Below, in pieces: positions 12,868 through 23,700 of a stretch of DNA of 64,000 nt. Every line of letters begins with the position of its first letter. The first letter of the stretch is position 1. A program made the translations under genes and the position numbers. The notes under the pieces are model-generated. The model was not told the DNA's origin, did not search any database, and was given only the letters and a program-made list of their open reading frames with translations. Location: assembly GCA_904063045.1 (NCBI GenBank), contig CAJFCJ010000028.1, positions 935,230 to 999,229 on the forward strand, in the 5' to 3' direction. Origin of the DNA: Dimorphilus gyrociliatus (taxonomy: Eukaryota > Annelida > Polychaeta > Dinophilidae).

Positions 12868-14202
12868 ATGATTCAATTAAAGCAGTTAGTTTGTCTGTTA
12901 TCCTTAATTTCCTTGGCGCTTGTTGGTTATCTGTTCACTCATTTGGAATCTAGAATCTCTAAAAGACGAGCTAAAGAGTTTATATTTAGCGGAGAAACGA
13001 AAAAATTAAAATTTCAATCAATGAAAAATGGTGAATGGCAAACGTTGGAAAGGGGAGAAAACATCATCTACTTCCATAGGGCACTCTACGATTCGAGAAA
13101 TTTCTCTAGATTTTCTACTCCGAGTATTACTATGTATGCCTTAAGTAATACAAGAGATCCTAGGGAAGTGAGCGGAGTTGTTTGTACCTATATCCTACGT
13201 AATCAAACGGTAACTGAAAAAGCCAAAGTTTTACTATTTACAACAGCATATAGATATAAAGAGACCCATCTACAGGAATACGTATTCAATTGTCCAGTGT
13301 CGAAAGTTTATCCTATCCCAACATATATTTTCCTAAAGAGAGATAATTCTACGGCTACTTTAAAAATTGAAATTCCCTATTCCGGTTCAAATGCAATAAC
13401 CGTTTGTGTTCCATTCGTCTACGGTTCCATGGATAGATCAATGGTAACTGAATGGTTTGAATATCAAAGATATTTTGGTGTTGATGCAGTGGAATTGGCT
13501 GTTTGGCAAGTTTCCAACGACTTATTACAGATATTTAAATATTATGAAAGCATAAATTTTCTTACGTTAACTATTATTGATATACCTTACAAAATACAAC
13601 TGGATCAGCCTAGTAATCCGTTACATCCTAGCAAAAAACCATTCTATCTAAAGGCTTTTATGCCAATACCTTTAAATGAATGCTATCTTATGAATTCATT
13701 AAGATCAAAATATGTTCTCTCCCTGGATTTCGATGAATTTATATTTACAAACTTAAATAAATATCCAAAATATACGGATCTCTTGAAAGCTTATGATACA
13801 AAACCAACTTTCGTTAATTTAATTGTTGGCAGGATAAAAGTTGATGTCACTTGTAAAGAAAATGAAAAGACCGAACATTTCATCTTTCAACATAAATATA
13901 GGCAGAGACTTTCGGAAATGAGATATTTAGATAATCCTAAATCTTTTGTTAATACAAAAAATTGTCCTTTTATAGGAAATCATTACTGCGTATGGCGATG
14001 GGAGAAGAGTCAAAAATACTATCCAAAAGCGAATAAAGTTGATGCTTTCGTTGCTCATTATAGAAAGCAGAAGACTTGCGGAAAAGAAGTAAATAAATAC
14101 GTTAAAGATACAACAATCGACAGAATTGAAGGCAAATTAAGTGAACATTTTAATATTGTAAAACAATATTTCAAAACTAAAAGTTTATTATCATATTCCT
14201 AG
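12868..14202 (+). CDS. Glycosyltransferase family 92 (DUF23) type II membrane protein
   Basis: Single-exon gene, 444 aa. GT92 enzymes transfer hexoses, typically galactose, onto glycan cores in the Golgi. Residues about 7-26 form a signal anchor, giving type II topology with a lumenal catalytic domain. The catalytic region begins near residue 180 (ITVCVPFVYG). It contains the family block WFEYQRYFGVDAVEL and then LNECYLMNSLRSKYVLSLDFDEFIF, where DFDEF is the acidic metal-binding motif. A C-terminal AHYRKQKTC block fits the DUF23 end. Cysteines near residues 114, 141 and 180 onwards could form lumenal disulfides. The gene has no introns although its neighbours have many, which could mean a retrocopy or simply an intron-poor family member. 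Acceptor specificity cannot be assigned. Confidence 0.88.
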   Translation: MIQLKQLVCLLSLISLALVGYLFTHLESRISKRRAKEFIFSGETKKLKFQSMKNGEWQTLERGENIIYFHRALYDSRNFSRFSTPSITMYALSNTRDPREVSGVVCTYILRNQTVTEKAKVLLFTTAYRYKETHLQEYVFNCPVSKVYPIPTYIFLKRDNSTATLKIEIPYSGSNAITVCVPFVYGSMDRSMVTEWFEYQRYFGVDAVELAVWQVSNDLLQIFKYYESINFLTLTIIDIPYKIQLDQPSNPLHPSKKPFYLKAFMPIPLNECYLMNSLRSKYVLSLDFDEFIFTNLNKYPKYTDLLKAYDTKPTFVNLIVGRIKVDVTCKENEKTEHFIFQHKYRQRLSEMRYLDNPKSFVNTKNCPFIGNHYCVWRWEKSQKYYPKANKVDAFVAHYRKQKTCGKEVNKYVKDTTIDRIEGKLSEHFNIVKQYFKTKSLLSYS

Positions 14203-15167
14203 GAAAACAAGCAAAAACATTAAAATAAAACCATATTAGTTTATTTAAAAACAAAGTGAAAAATCATCTTCATTTGTTAATAGAATCATAAAGAACGTTT
14301 GGAAATAGAGAAATATTGAAATTTATTGATTAGTTATTTAATATTGATAAACGAATAAGATAACCATCTCTCTTTAACTTACATATTTACGGATATTAAC
14401 TAGATATATTCAACAATGACTATCTGAAACATCAATTCCAGATTCATTAAACGAGCTCTGGTCCCTTCGTCTATACTTTGATACTCTTATTTTCTTCCCT
14501 TATAATACTAGAAGATGTTGCCCTGCTACCTTCATCGTCTATGTTGATGGCGTGTTAGTGTCCAGTAAAAACTCGTAAGAGTTTATACATCATCCGCACA
14601 TCATATTAGAGAATAGCCTTTTCTTCCGGGTGTATTAAAACCTAAGTTAAATAATTTATGCTAGAGAGATTGCTATTGTCCCTCTATGGAAATAATCAAG
14701 CTTTATCTTAATAAAGATGGACCACACAATTTAGATATCAATTGCCTCAAATAGTCATTTTGTTCCATCAATCTACAAAAAAGAAAATGATGGTTGACCT
14801 ATACGTTATTGGTTTTCTTCTAGAATCATAAATAAGAAGCTTATTTTCCTTAATAGAGAATTATGACTTTCAAAGTCAAAGACACCAAGTTCTATTCTTA
14901 TTACAATGAAAAGATATAGAAAAGTGTATATTATATATTTATAGTTAAAGTTACTATAAGTAGGACAGTGTCAGCTACCTTATATTATCTTATGTATTAC
15001 TAATTTTAATCAGCACTTATGGTTCTTAATGCAAACAAAGCCTATAATTGAAGTCACATTTCAGCCTTTTCAAGGAGATTTAATACTTTATTTTTCATTC
15101 TTAAAAGTCTATCTGAAACTCGGTTGATTTTTTCCGATACAACATTAAATTATCTTATTAAACAACT
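14203..15167. other. Intergenic region upstream of the PanK-like gene
   Basis: About 960 bp, holding the 3' flank of the GT92 gene and the promoter side of the PanK-like gene. The part around 14450-14640 is less AT-rich than its surroundings, but all frames are broken and I see no homology. No RNA gene seen. Confidence 0.5.
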
Positions 15168-16822
15168 ATGGAAAGTATTAGATTACCTTATAGCTATTTT
15201 ACTAAAGAGGAGTCATGCTTTTTGGCAATAGATGCAGGTGTTTATATTTATAGATATACATAAATATGTTTATCTCTTCGTTTCTAACAACCTTCCTTAA
15301 CATGTAGGTTGTTCATTAACCAAACTTGCATATGTGAATAAAAATGATTGGAATGATGGAATAAGCAATCAAAAGGTTTTTATATCTTTTCAATTATTAT
15401 TTTACATAATTTTTTCATTATTCTTCTTTATTTTATAGAATAAACCGGATTTCGTCAATGTGACACTCAAAGTGTACGATTCAAGTGAAGATCCAATGAA
15501 TATTATTCAAGATGTAGAAAAGATTATTGCTAAAGGATCGTGTATTAATTTATGCGGAACAATGCTGTCCAAATTTTTAGCTCCAGTTGAAAAATTTCTA
15601 AATATACGGTCGCTTATTGATTTACAATTATAAAAACTTATTTATAAACAACTTCTATTTTTTAATAGATGTGTTACTATATCTGAATTTGATTCGATTG
15701 GATCAGCGTTTGCAGCTTTAAAAGATGAAAAAGATATCTTCGAACATAATGACAAGGATGTGATTGAGGACGCTCAACGACACTTGATTCCAATGATACT
15801 TGCTTTAGCTCCTTTCGGATCGTATCATTTGAATAATTGGGATGAAAATAGCGAATCCAAGACCATTGAGTTACCTTGCATGGTAGCAACTATTGGAGCT
15901 AGTTGTCTGTACTTTAAAGTAATATTTCTCGCCATTATCTTCATCTATTTAATATAATATTCAGTAATATACAGTTATCTTTATAGTTAGATAGTGAAGG
16001 CGAAATAACTCCAGTAGACGGTAGTATGTTTGCTGGTTCAACTCTACTCGGTCTCGGATCATTATTAACTGGTTGTAAGGTATAAAATCAGCAAATAGAA
16101 CAAATATAAAAAAAAGACATTTTAAAAATAAATTCATTTATTATGTTTTTTTCCCAGTTTTAACTAACGAAACATTTTCTATATTTACTTTAAAAATAGA
16201 ATTTCGAAGAATTAGTTCAATTAGCCGAAGCTGGTTCGAATAAAAGTCTAGATATTTTTAGCAGAGAATTAATATATAATTCTGGGGATTTTCAACAAGA
16301 TTTTATGCCACCGGATTGGATCTCATACGCTTTTGGAAAAGCTAAAGGATGTAAAATAGGTAATCCTATTTTTATCTATGATAATCCTTGAAAATTCTTT
16401 TTTTTTATATTTTTTCTCTCAATTTCTTCTACTTCATTAGAAGATTTTAGCAAAGAAGATCTTGCAAATACATTAGTTAATAGCATTCTAATGAATATAA
16501 CTCATACATGTCACATGTGCGCTCAAACTAACAATTTGACAAGAATTTATATTGTTGGAGGACTTTGCATGAGTAGATTAGTCAGAGATACAATAACTAG
16601 AGATATTGTATTACGTTGTGGTCTACGAAAAGGAAAGGTAGCTTTTGTTAAATATACAAATACATTTTTAATATTTATTTTTAATATAAAACTATTCCTC
16701 AGGCAAAAAAAATAGATGTTTTCTTCCTTAAACAAGCCGTTTACTTCCAAGCAATTGGAAATCTTTTGTATAACGATTGCATTGAAAATGAAGCAAATCA
16801 GACTAATAATGACGCTGAATAA
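15168..16822 (+). CDS. PANK4-like pantothenate-kinase-fold protein, probably catalytically inactive
   Basis: Eight exons (15168-15237, 15308-15375, 15439-15608, 15669-15918, 15987-16079, 16200-16359, 16441-16637, 16703-16822), 375 aa. Fold signatures in order: AIDAGCSLTKLAYV (the N-terminal phosphate loop, normally D-I-G-G-S/T-L-x-K), TIGASCLYFKL (normally N-I-G-S-G-V-S-I), GSMFAGSTLLGLGSLLTG (normally GxSxGGGTFxGLxxLLTG), DFSKEDLANTLVNSI and IYIVGG. These match PANK4 best among type II PanKs by my recollection. The GGGAYKFE block carrying the catalytic Glu appears as CGTMLSKFL, so the Glu is lost and several glycines are changed. The DUF89 phosphatase domain that follows in PANK4 is absent. 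An alternative last exon is possible: a donor at about 16770 and acceptor at 16874 would end the protein at 16931. A role in regulating CoA or 4'-phosphopantetheine metabolism is inference only. Confidence 0.85.
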
Positions 16823-17435
16823 TTTCTCCTATATTTTCTTCATTCTCTCCTCTTCCACCTCCTCTCTTTCCAGTATGATCGAAAAGAAGAAAATCCCATT
16901 AATTCTTAATAATTTAGAATATTTTCAATGAATATTTATGCTATCGATCCTTTTGCATAATTAATAAAAGATGTATCGTCAACATGTACATTTCTATAGT
17001 ATATAGGAGTAAACAACAGGTAATTTTTTGTCTGCACTAGTTTATGCAAATTAATTCCAATTAATAGATGGATTAAGCTAAGAGGGAATGTAACATTTAT
17101 AAAGAAAGAGGAAGGAATAGAGAGAATAGGGAGGAGTTGGGTGACGTGACAGGGAGGATAGAGATAGAGGAAGGGAAAGTGAAAGAGATGTTAATTTAAT
17201 AAAATAATATAAATTGTTAACAAAATTTAAATCGAATAGCCATTTCATCTAAAATAATTCATTAGGAAAGAAAGAAAAACAATACAGACTAAATAAGGAA
17301 CACATGGCCTGTTTTATAGTTTAATATAGAAATATTTTTTATTGTTGCTTTTGAAAAATCATTAATTTTTAGTTAGTCAACTTTTACCAGATGTTTATAA
17401 TTTTTTATTTCATTATTAAACGTTTCAGATTTACC
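16823..17435. other. Intergenic, with purine-rich tract
   Basis: About 600 bp. It includes the possible alternative final exon of the PanK-like gene (16875-16931), then AT-rich sequence, then a strand-asymmetric purine-rich tract at about 17080-17195. An acceptor-like TTTCAG lies at about 17428, just before the microprotein ATG. Confidence 0.45.
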
Positions 17436-17597
17436 ATGGCTTTGATTCTGACCATAGGAATTGCTGCCGCTTGTGCAGTAGGGATTTGTGGAGTTTTTGG
17501 TGCATTCTACTGGATCTGCTTTAAAATTAGAGGAACTAATCATCGAGAGAAAGTTAAAGCTTTTGCTAAAGTAAACAACAGGACAAGTATAGCTTGA
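17436..17597 (+). CDS. Candidate 53-aa single-pass membrane microprotein
   Basis: The frame starts at an ATG in good context (TTACCATGG), 7 nt after a TTTCAG acceptor-like site, and runs 53 codons to TGA. Residues about 3-24 are a clear hydrophobic helix rich in small residues with three cysteines (AAACAVGICGVFGAFYWICF). It is followed by a basic tail (KIRGTNHREK) that would face the cytosol. An upstream in-frame ATG at 17391 would add 15 residues but lies before the acceptor-like site, so I prefer 17436. No family recognised. The composition is less AT-biased than flanking DNA, which favours real coding. AATAAA-like signals follow near 17775. It could be a small integral membrane regulator; it could also be chance. 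Confidence 0.45.
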   Translation: MALILTIGIAAACAVGICGVFGAFYWICFKIRGTNHREKVKAFAKVNNRTSIA

Positions 17598-18927
17598 AAT
17601 GAAGCTTTTAAAGATTATATCAACTATAACCAACTATTTGATTTAATTAAGTATATACAGTAAATGTTGTTAACATTTTCACTTTTCTAGAAAAATGTAT
17701 GGTTAAGATTATCATATAACCACAATGCTCAGTTCTAAGCAGTATTTAATCAATTCGAAACAAATGGAACTATAAAATAAACTGTCAAGAAAAATTTTGA
17801 GGCGTCTATTTATTTATTTTTTTGAAGTTTGTACAACAAAATGATATTCTAATATAAGAAAATGTTTTCTTGTTTTGTTTCGATGCTATCGTCTTTCATT
17901 CTCACTGAAATTGTTATTCTGAAACCATCCGGAAAGAAACCTTTCGAGACACCTACATACTGGCACCTTCAACGTCTTCTCTTATAAACTTTCTCGATCT
18001 CTCGAAACACCATAACATTACAATCGTTTCGAGCCTGATGTAATGATGATTTTGTGCAACAGTAGGTGGCGCCTATAGTATCATCAGTTTCCTAACTACC
18101 TGATGTTCCAGAAACGTTAGTCGAAGTTTATCAACTAATGGTTTTCAGTTGAGAAAATGGAAAAGTTGTATTTTATATCTCTAACGAGATTAATTAATAA
18201 GTCTTTTCTCTATAATTTTCGCTTTTCGTATTTTTTCGGCCTATTTCCTGCTTTTTCGTGTACAAACAACTGATTTAATTTCAAAAACATTGTAAGCTGT
18301 TTTTTTCCCCTTTTTTTATGTATAAGTCGATGTGGGAAAGAAATAAAAGACAAGAAAAAAAATCTTACATGACTATAGAATAATAAATTAGAATCAAGAT
18401 AAAGAATCAAAATTTTTAATACAAACAAAATCTGTACTCTCTTTATAAGTAAAAACAATATGTGTAGGCTTATGTCAAAAAAGAAAAAGAGAAGGAAATA
18501 AAACGACACTGGAGAATTTAGATGAGGCATTTTAAGAAAAAAAACTACTTAAAAAGAATAAAATCATAATAAAAAAAAGAAGTGAATGACTTAAAAAGCT
18601 CTTTTAAGATTAAGTAAAACAAAAACAAAACAAGAGAGAGAAATTGGCTAACTTATAGAAGAAAAAAATAGATAAGTCGGCAGAAAGAGAGAGAGAGAGG
18701 AAGAGTAGCAGCAGGAGAGTGGGAAAGATAGGGATGGAAAAAGAGAGGAAAGAGCCAAAAGACTGAATCCTATATAAATGATAAAGGCTCTAACAATTAA
18801 CGGAACTTTCGCATCTTTCTTCCTTTCCCAACCCCAGCCCCCTCTCGCTCTCCTTTTTTCAGGTCTGTCTTACTCAAATACACCCACACACACACATATA
18901 TATACATATGTATATATATGCTTTCTT

Positions 18928-18963
<36 letters not shown>

Positions 18964-18998
18964 CTATCTTCTTTTCTCTTTCTCTCCATCAATCCTCA
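17598..18998. other. Intergenic region with CTCF-like site and TC repeat
   Basis: About 1.4 kb. It holds a GC-richer patch at 17880-18130 containing AGTAGGTGGCGCCTATAG (18061-18078), then AT-rich and purine-rich sequence (18600-18760), and a pure (CT)n repeat at 18938-18958. No coding supported: the frames here are low-complexity. Confidence 0.5.
18938..18958. repeat. (CT)n microsatellite
   Basis: Uninterrupted CT dinucleotides preceded by TTTC units, in the 3' flank of the RING protein gene. Confidence 0.9.
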
Positions 18999-20298
18999 CT
19001 AACATTCGATAATCCAAATGCGATTCGATCCATTTTCGCTGCAAACTATTCTTGTTTGTTCTTTATCTAATAATCTGATAAAAAATGGTTTAAAACCAAG
19101 ATGTAAATCATCTATTTGCTGCCATTCGTCTGAAAACAGTTCAATTTTTAATCTATCGCTACATCCCAATAGTATTCCCTCGCTAGTTGAATATATACTA
19201 GAGGGAGGTGTTTGAGAATGGAATCTCCTTCCTGGGAGTCCACTGCTTATATCCAGAGATTCAACTTGTTTGTTACAATTGTCGATTAGATATAGCCATT
19301 TCTCTGTGGGACTAATAGAGAAAGGATTTCTAAAATTACATCTGGAATGCCAAAGTATTGCTTGACTTGAATCAAAGCAGTACACCACGTAAGGGCAACT
19401 GACAAATAATTTTTTGTTGGAGGATGCTATAGCTAGAGGCTTTTCTACGGATACCCACAAAGAAAAGCTTGGTTGCCCATTAGATGTCCTCAAAATTCTA
19501 CTTCCGGTATAGTCGGAAACAAATAGGTCATCGTCTTCTTCGCAGACACAAGTCTTAGCTGTGTTCATCCATATAACGTCTCTAATAAATTGTCCATCCT
19601 TGGAATATTTACTAATTAAACTCTGACCCTGAGGGTGTATTCTAACTATTCTTGAAACAAAGATGGCATTCTTTCCTACAAAGATATCTTGTACTCTAAC
19701 ACATTCAGTGACGAATGAGGTCATCTTTGGTGGTTTTTTAAACGGTTTTACTATCAATTAAGAAAGAAAATAATTTAAAATTCCAATATTCGTTTTAATA
19801 GAAAATTCGCCGAAACGTACCTTTCATAACTTTACCTATAGATACAAAATTTTCTGGTCTAAACCAGCAAGAATCTGGTATTATTCTTGATTTAAACAAA
19901 CTTCTCACGTTAGACCTTAATGTCTCAGCTTCATTTTCAATCTGTAATTTGACTTTTTGCAATTGTAAATCTATTTGCTTTAAAACAACTTCTTCTTCTT
20001 CGTGAATTAGTCTAACTCTATCTGTACCTTCTTCCTCGTAAATTTTCAACTTTCGGGCATTCTTAAGTGTTCTATTGGAAGTAAGAGCGTCTACCCCACC
20101 TGGTAAAACCTTTGAACGAAATCTACACGTCGGACAAGCCAGAGTTTCTTTACCCACCGCTGCTATCATACTCTGCAAACAATTTCTGCAGAAAGTGTGA
20201 CCACACTCCAATTGTTTCGGGTCGTTTTCGTACCATGATTTTAAACAAATTGTACATTCTGTAAATTCTTCAGAAATTGTTATGAGTGTTTGTGCCAT
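18999..20298 (-). CDS. RING-finger E3 ligase with C-terminal probable beta-propeller (TRIM/NHL-like, no B-box)
   Basis: Two exons (19821-20298 and 18999-19750), 409 aa. The start chosen is the ATG in ACCATGG context at 20298; the frame extends upstream but without another ATG. Residues ~14-62 form a C3HC4 RING: CTIC, then ECGHTFCRNC, then CPTCRF, with the expected spacing. RINGs recruit E2 enzymes for ubiquitin transfer. A charged helical stretch (about residues 95-140, EEEEVVLKQIDLQLQKVK) looks like a short coiled coil. The C-terminal ~250 residues show repeated strand-like units such as VSDYTGSRILRTSNGQ and CSENGSNRIWIIEC, as in NHL-type propellers, though the match is weak. No B-box is visible. 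It lies 456 bp downstream of the ORP gene on the same strand. Substrate unknown. RING very sure; propeller moderately sure. Confidence 0.85.
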
Positions 20299-20753
20299 GG
20301 TGGGCAATGGGGCTGAAACTGACACGGGATAGTTACTTAATTTGAGTTATACTTATTATTGTATTATAGGCCTAATGAGTCTCCAAGAGTTAATTACTGT
20401 TCTTTTTTATGTTTAGCAGAGTAATAAGGTTAATAAATGTCGGAGAAAAGTTTCCTTTCTTTTCTTTTGTTTATGTAATAAAATTACCCTTTCTATCATT
20501 CTCTGTTAAATTCATTAATTAGAGTATCTAAAAGTAATAACGAAGTATAGATGAATAAAGAAAAAATGTCGATTTAATGCCTTGTATTGATATAGATAGA
20601 ATAATCATGCAGAGATATCTACAAGAAAACAAGGCTATAACAAAAAAATTATTGCAAAAATTAGGAAAAAATTTTGATTGGTTGAACTCTAAAAGTTTCA
20701 AGGGAACGTTGTCGGTTGTGCTCTTTCTTAAATTATTGTATAGTTTGTCACCT
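20299..20753. other. Spacer between the ORP gene and the RING gene
   Basis: 455 bp between two genes on the same strand, holding the 3' UTR of the ORP gene and the promoter of the RING gene. It has a TAGGCCTA palindrome at 20367-20374 and a TTTCAG acceptor-like site 14 nt upstream of the RING gene ATG. Confidence 0.5.
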
Positions 20754-23700
20754 CTACCATAATTGTACTTTTTCAAAGTTTGACTCCTTCCTCGTCTCCC
20801 AATATTTTCCATTAAATGAATAGCTATCCTGCCCTTCACTTTTTTGGAACCATTTCGGTTTATACGTGATATTATCCATTTCCCTTTGCTTCCTGCGTTC
20901 TCGTTGCAATTGTTCTAATCTAATTTTCTCACTTTCAGCATCTGATATTCTTCCTTCTTCCAGAGCTCTTTGGTCTGGTCTAAATCTTGTGTCCGTCGGC
21001 GCATAATTTGAATCGTGCACTTTTTCAATTTCATTCAGTTCAATGGCAAATCTTGAAAAATTGAAATAATGAGTCGAATCCTCAGGTAAAGTTCCAGGAC
21101 GCCATATACAACGAGCAGAAGGTGCTTTTCCACAATAAATTCCTTCATTCCATTTTCCAAATATTTCTTGAACAACTTCACCGTTTTCATTATGAATTGA
21201 GCCTACAACTTGGTGCCTTTTGTCTTGCCAGAGACCACCCTTAAAGTTGAAGTATAAATATATTATATTGTATCTATCTACACTATTAAGTTATGTATAC
21301 TTTTTTAAAGAATTTAATTTTAGCATGAACGCCAGTTGTTGAAGAAATGTGAATAACTCCTTCGTGTTCAATCCAACATTCACCCATTAAGATATTATGA
21401 ATACAAGTTTTAACTTTATTCCATTTATAATGGTCCTTAAATCTATAAGAGAAGTAAAAATATAAGCATATAGTATGTTAAACATTAGACTAAAATGATA
21501 TCCTTTTAATGAACGTTTTATTGATCTTTAAATTTTAATACATACTTTGGTATAATTAGATTTATCAAGCCAGTAGGTTCTACCTCGCAAGAGCGGCCAT
21601 AAAGTTTCATTTTAACGCAAACATCTTTAATAATGCAAATATGTATATATATATTTAAAATTTTATTGACCACTAAACGAAAGATAATTTTTACCTAGCC
21701 AATAAATAAAATTCTTTGAGGTGCAATGAGCTGCTGATATAGGTGGATGGTGGCTGACCTGTTATGAAAAGATTTCCGTTTTATCATAAGCTATTATTCG
21801 TAATTGTTCTTTTTAAAAAAGGGATGGGAAGTCTCTAGTGAAAAGTACTCTTCTTACATTTATGAACAAAATAAAAAGATCGTCTTGGTTCGAACTTTCA
21901 TCATTTGAGATATATTAGAAAATGTAAAGGATGTTTTTTAAACATACTTATAATCAATATAATGCTTTAAAGAGAGAAGAATAATGAACCGACTGATTTA
22001 GGTACTTGTTTATAGACAATTATTAACGCGATAATATACTGTATAACTAAGTAACTCTGAACTTATAAGAACGGTTGTGCATCTTGAAATATAAAAGAAA
22101 CAATAGTCTGATCAATACTATCAGAGACTTCATAGCCTATATAGTATAAGAAAACCATTGTTTATTATATACATCTGCAGTAAAATCGAAAAAGGAATTT
22201 AAAAGGTCATTTCGTACTTGCGAACAAATTACCTATTTTCAATGTTATAAACAGCATTCGAGTAAAAATAGTTCCGTTAGATGTGTCATTTTATAAAAAA
22301 ATTTTATATACGTGCTACTTATGTATTAATCTTGTAAAATTGAAATATACATAGAGTAAGTGAGATCACGTTATATAACCGTAGTTTTTGTACATACCTG
22401 TTCAGAAATAAATTTCCAGCCCATGTCCTCTCTAACACATTCATAAGTCTCTCCTAATAATGGATTAAATGGCTTTTGTTTTGGTCTATGAAATGTATAA
22501 GCATAACAACTTATACTAAATGCAGCTACTAAGACCTGTAGGAGGGAATTGTTAAAGTTAAACAAAGAGAAAATTATTTCTTTTCGAAAGTATACCATTC
22601 TCTCAATTGGATCTTCGGTAGAAGCAGCTTTATCCAATAAATCAGAATATTCAAGTTCCTCACAAAGTCTCTGTTTAAATTAAGGAAAAAACAACATGAC
22701 AATTGCTTGGAAAAATTCGATTAATCTATTTTACGTACTTGTAGAGCTCCAAGTGGTTCGTTTAAAGTAATTGGCATAGAAATCTTAGACAGATCTCTGC
22801 CCATATTATTTCTTAAGATGCCCCATATATTAGCCCCAGTAAATGTCTGCCTAACAGGTAACTTAGTTCTTCTTCCCGTGCCATGATTAGGTAAGTCATC
22901 ATCAACTAGAAATTCAAAGCAAGTTTTTTATAATAGTAATAATTGGAAATTCTAAGCTCTTACCATCCAAGCCCATTCTAGTTGCGGCATCTTCATCATC
23001 AGACTCTGTTCCTTCTTCTTCTGTATCATCTGATGATTCTGCTGATGATTCTCTCAGAGATTCTTGAGCATCGTAGAACTCTGCCAATGATGTTGAATCC
23101 AATGACATTGAACCAGTCAAAATTTTTGTTTGCTACACGAATATTTGATAAACGTTTCAGTATTTGTATAAGAAAGGAAGAATAAGGGAGAAAAATCAAT
23201 GAACTTACTCTGTCAAGGGTAGATACTCTTGGTTTGAATTTATCAGCATCGATACTAGCTTCAGCTTGTATTCTTGATAATTTTAAAGTTAGCTCTTCAT
23301 TTAAAGCAGTACTCTATTTGTTTAAAAACGTAGAATTCAATGAAAAATTCAGATAACTAATAATTTTCATCTGAGAAGTAACACTTACTTCATTGAGAGC
23401 TTGTTTCAGGGATGTTATCATTTGATTGTTTGATTCCATTGTAAGATTCTCATCGTTCTCTAGAGCAACCTTTAATTTTTCCTTTTCTTGACCAAGCCTC
23501 TTGAACAAAGAATTGAGCGAATCGTGAACTGTAAAAATACATACGTATCAAGGAATAGTCTATAATTGTTTTTGAAGTACATCGCCAGATGTAAAGAGAA
23601 AGAAACATACTGCATAATAACATTAGCGTAAAATCTCTTATTAAGACTAATATCAATTTATTTTCGATTGAATATATATATACATGTGGAGTATCTAACT

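Noticed and set aside
14440-14650. Less AT-rich patch as a possible exon or pseudogene
   Set aside because: All six frames are broken within short distances and no motif is recognisable.
10550-20310. Spliced-leader trans-splicing, suggested by acceptor-like TTTTAG or TTTCAG just before three start codons
   Set aside because: Other genes (TRPA, WAC, K2P, eIF4B, GT92) lack such sites and no spliced-leader gene is seen; ordinary 5' UTR introns explain it.
20299-20325. Upstream extension of the RING protein frame
   Set aside because: No ATG in the extension; it begins at GTG. ACCATGG at 20298 is the better start.
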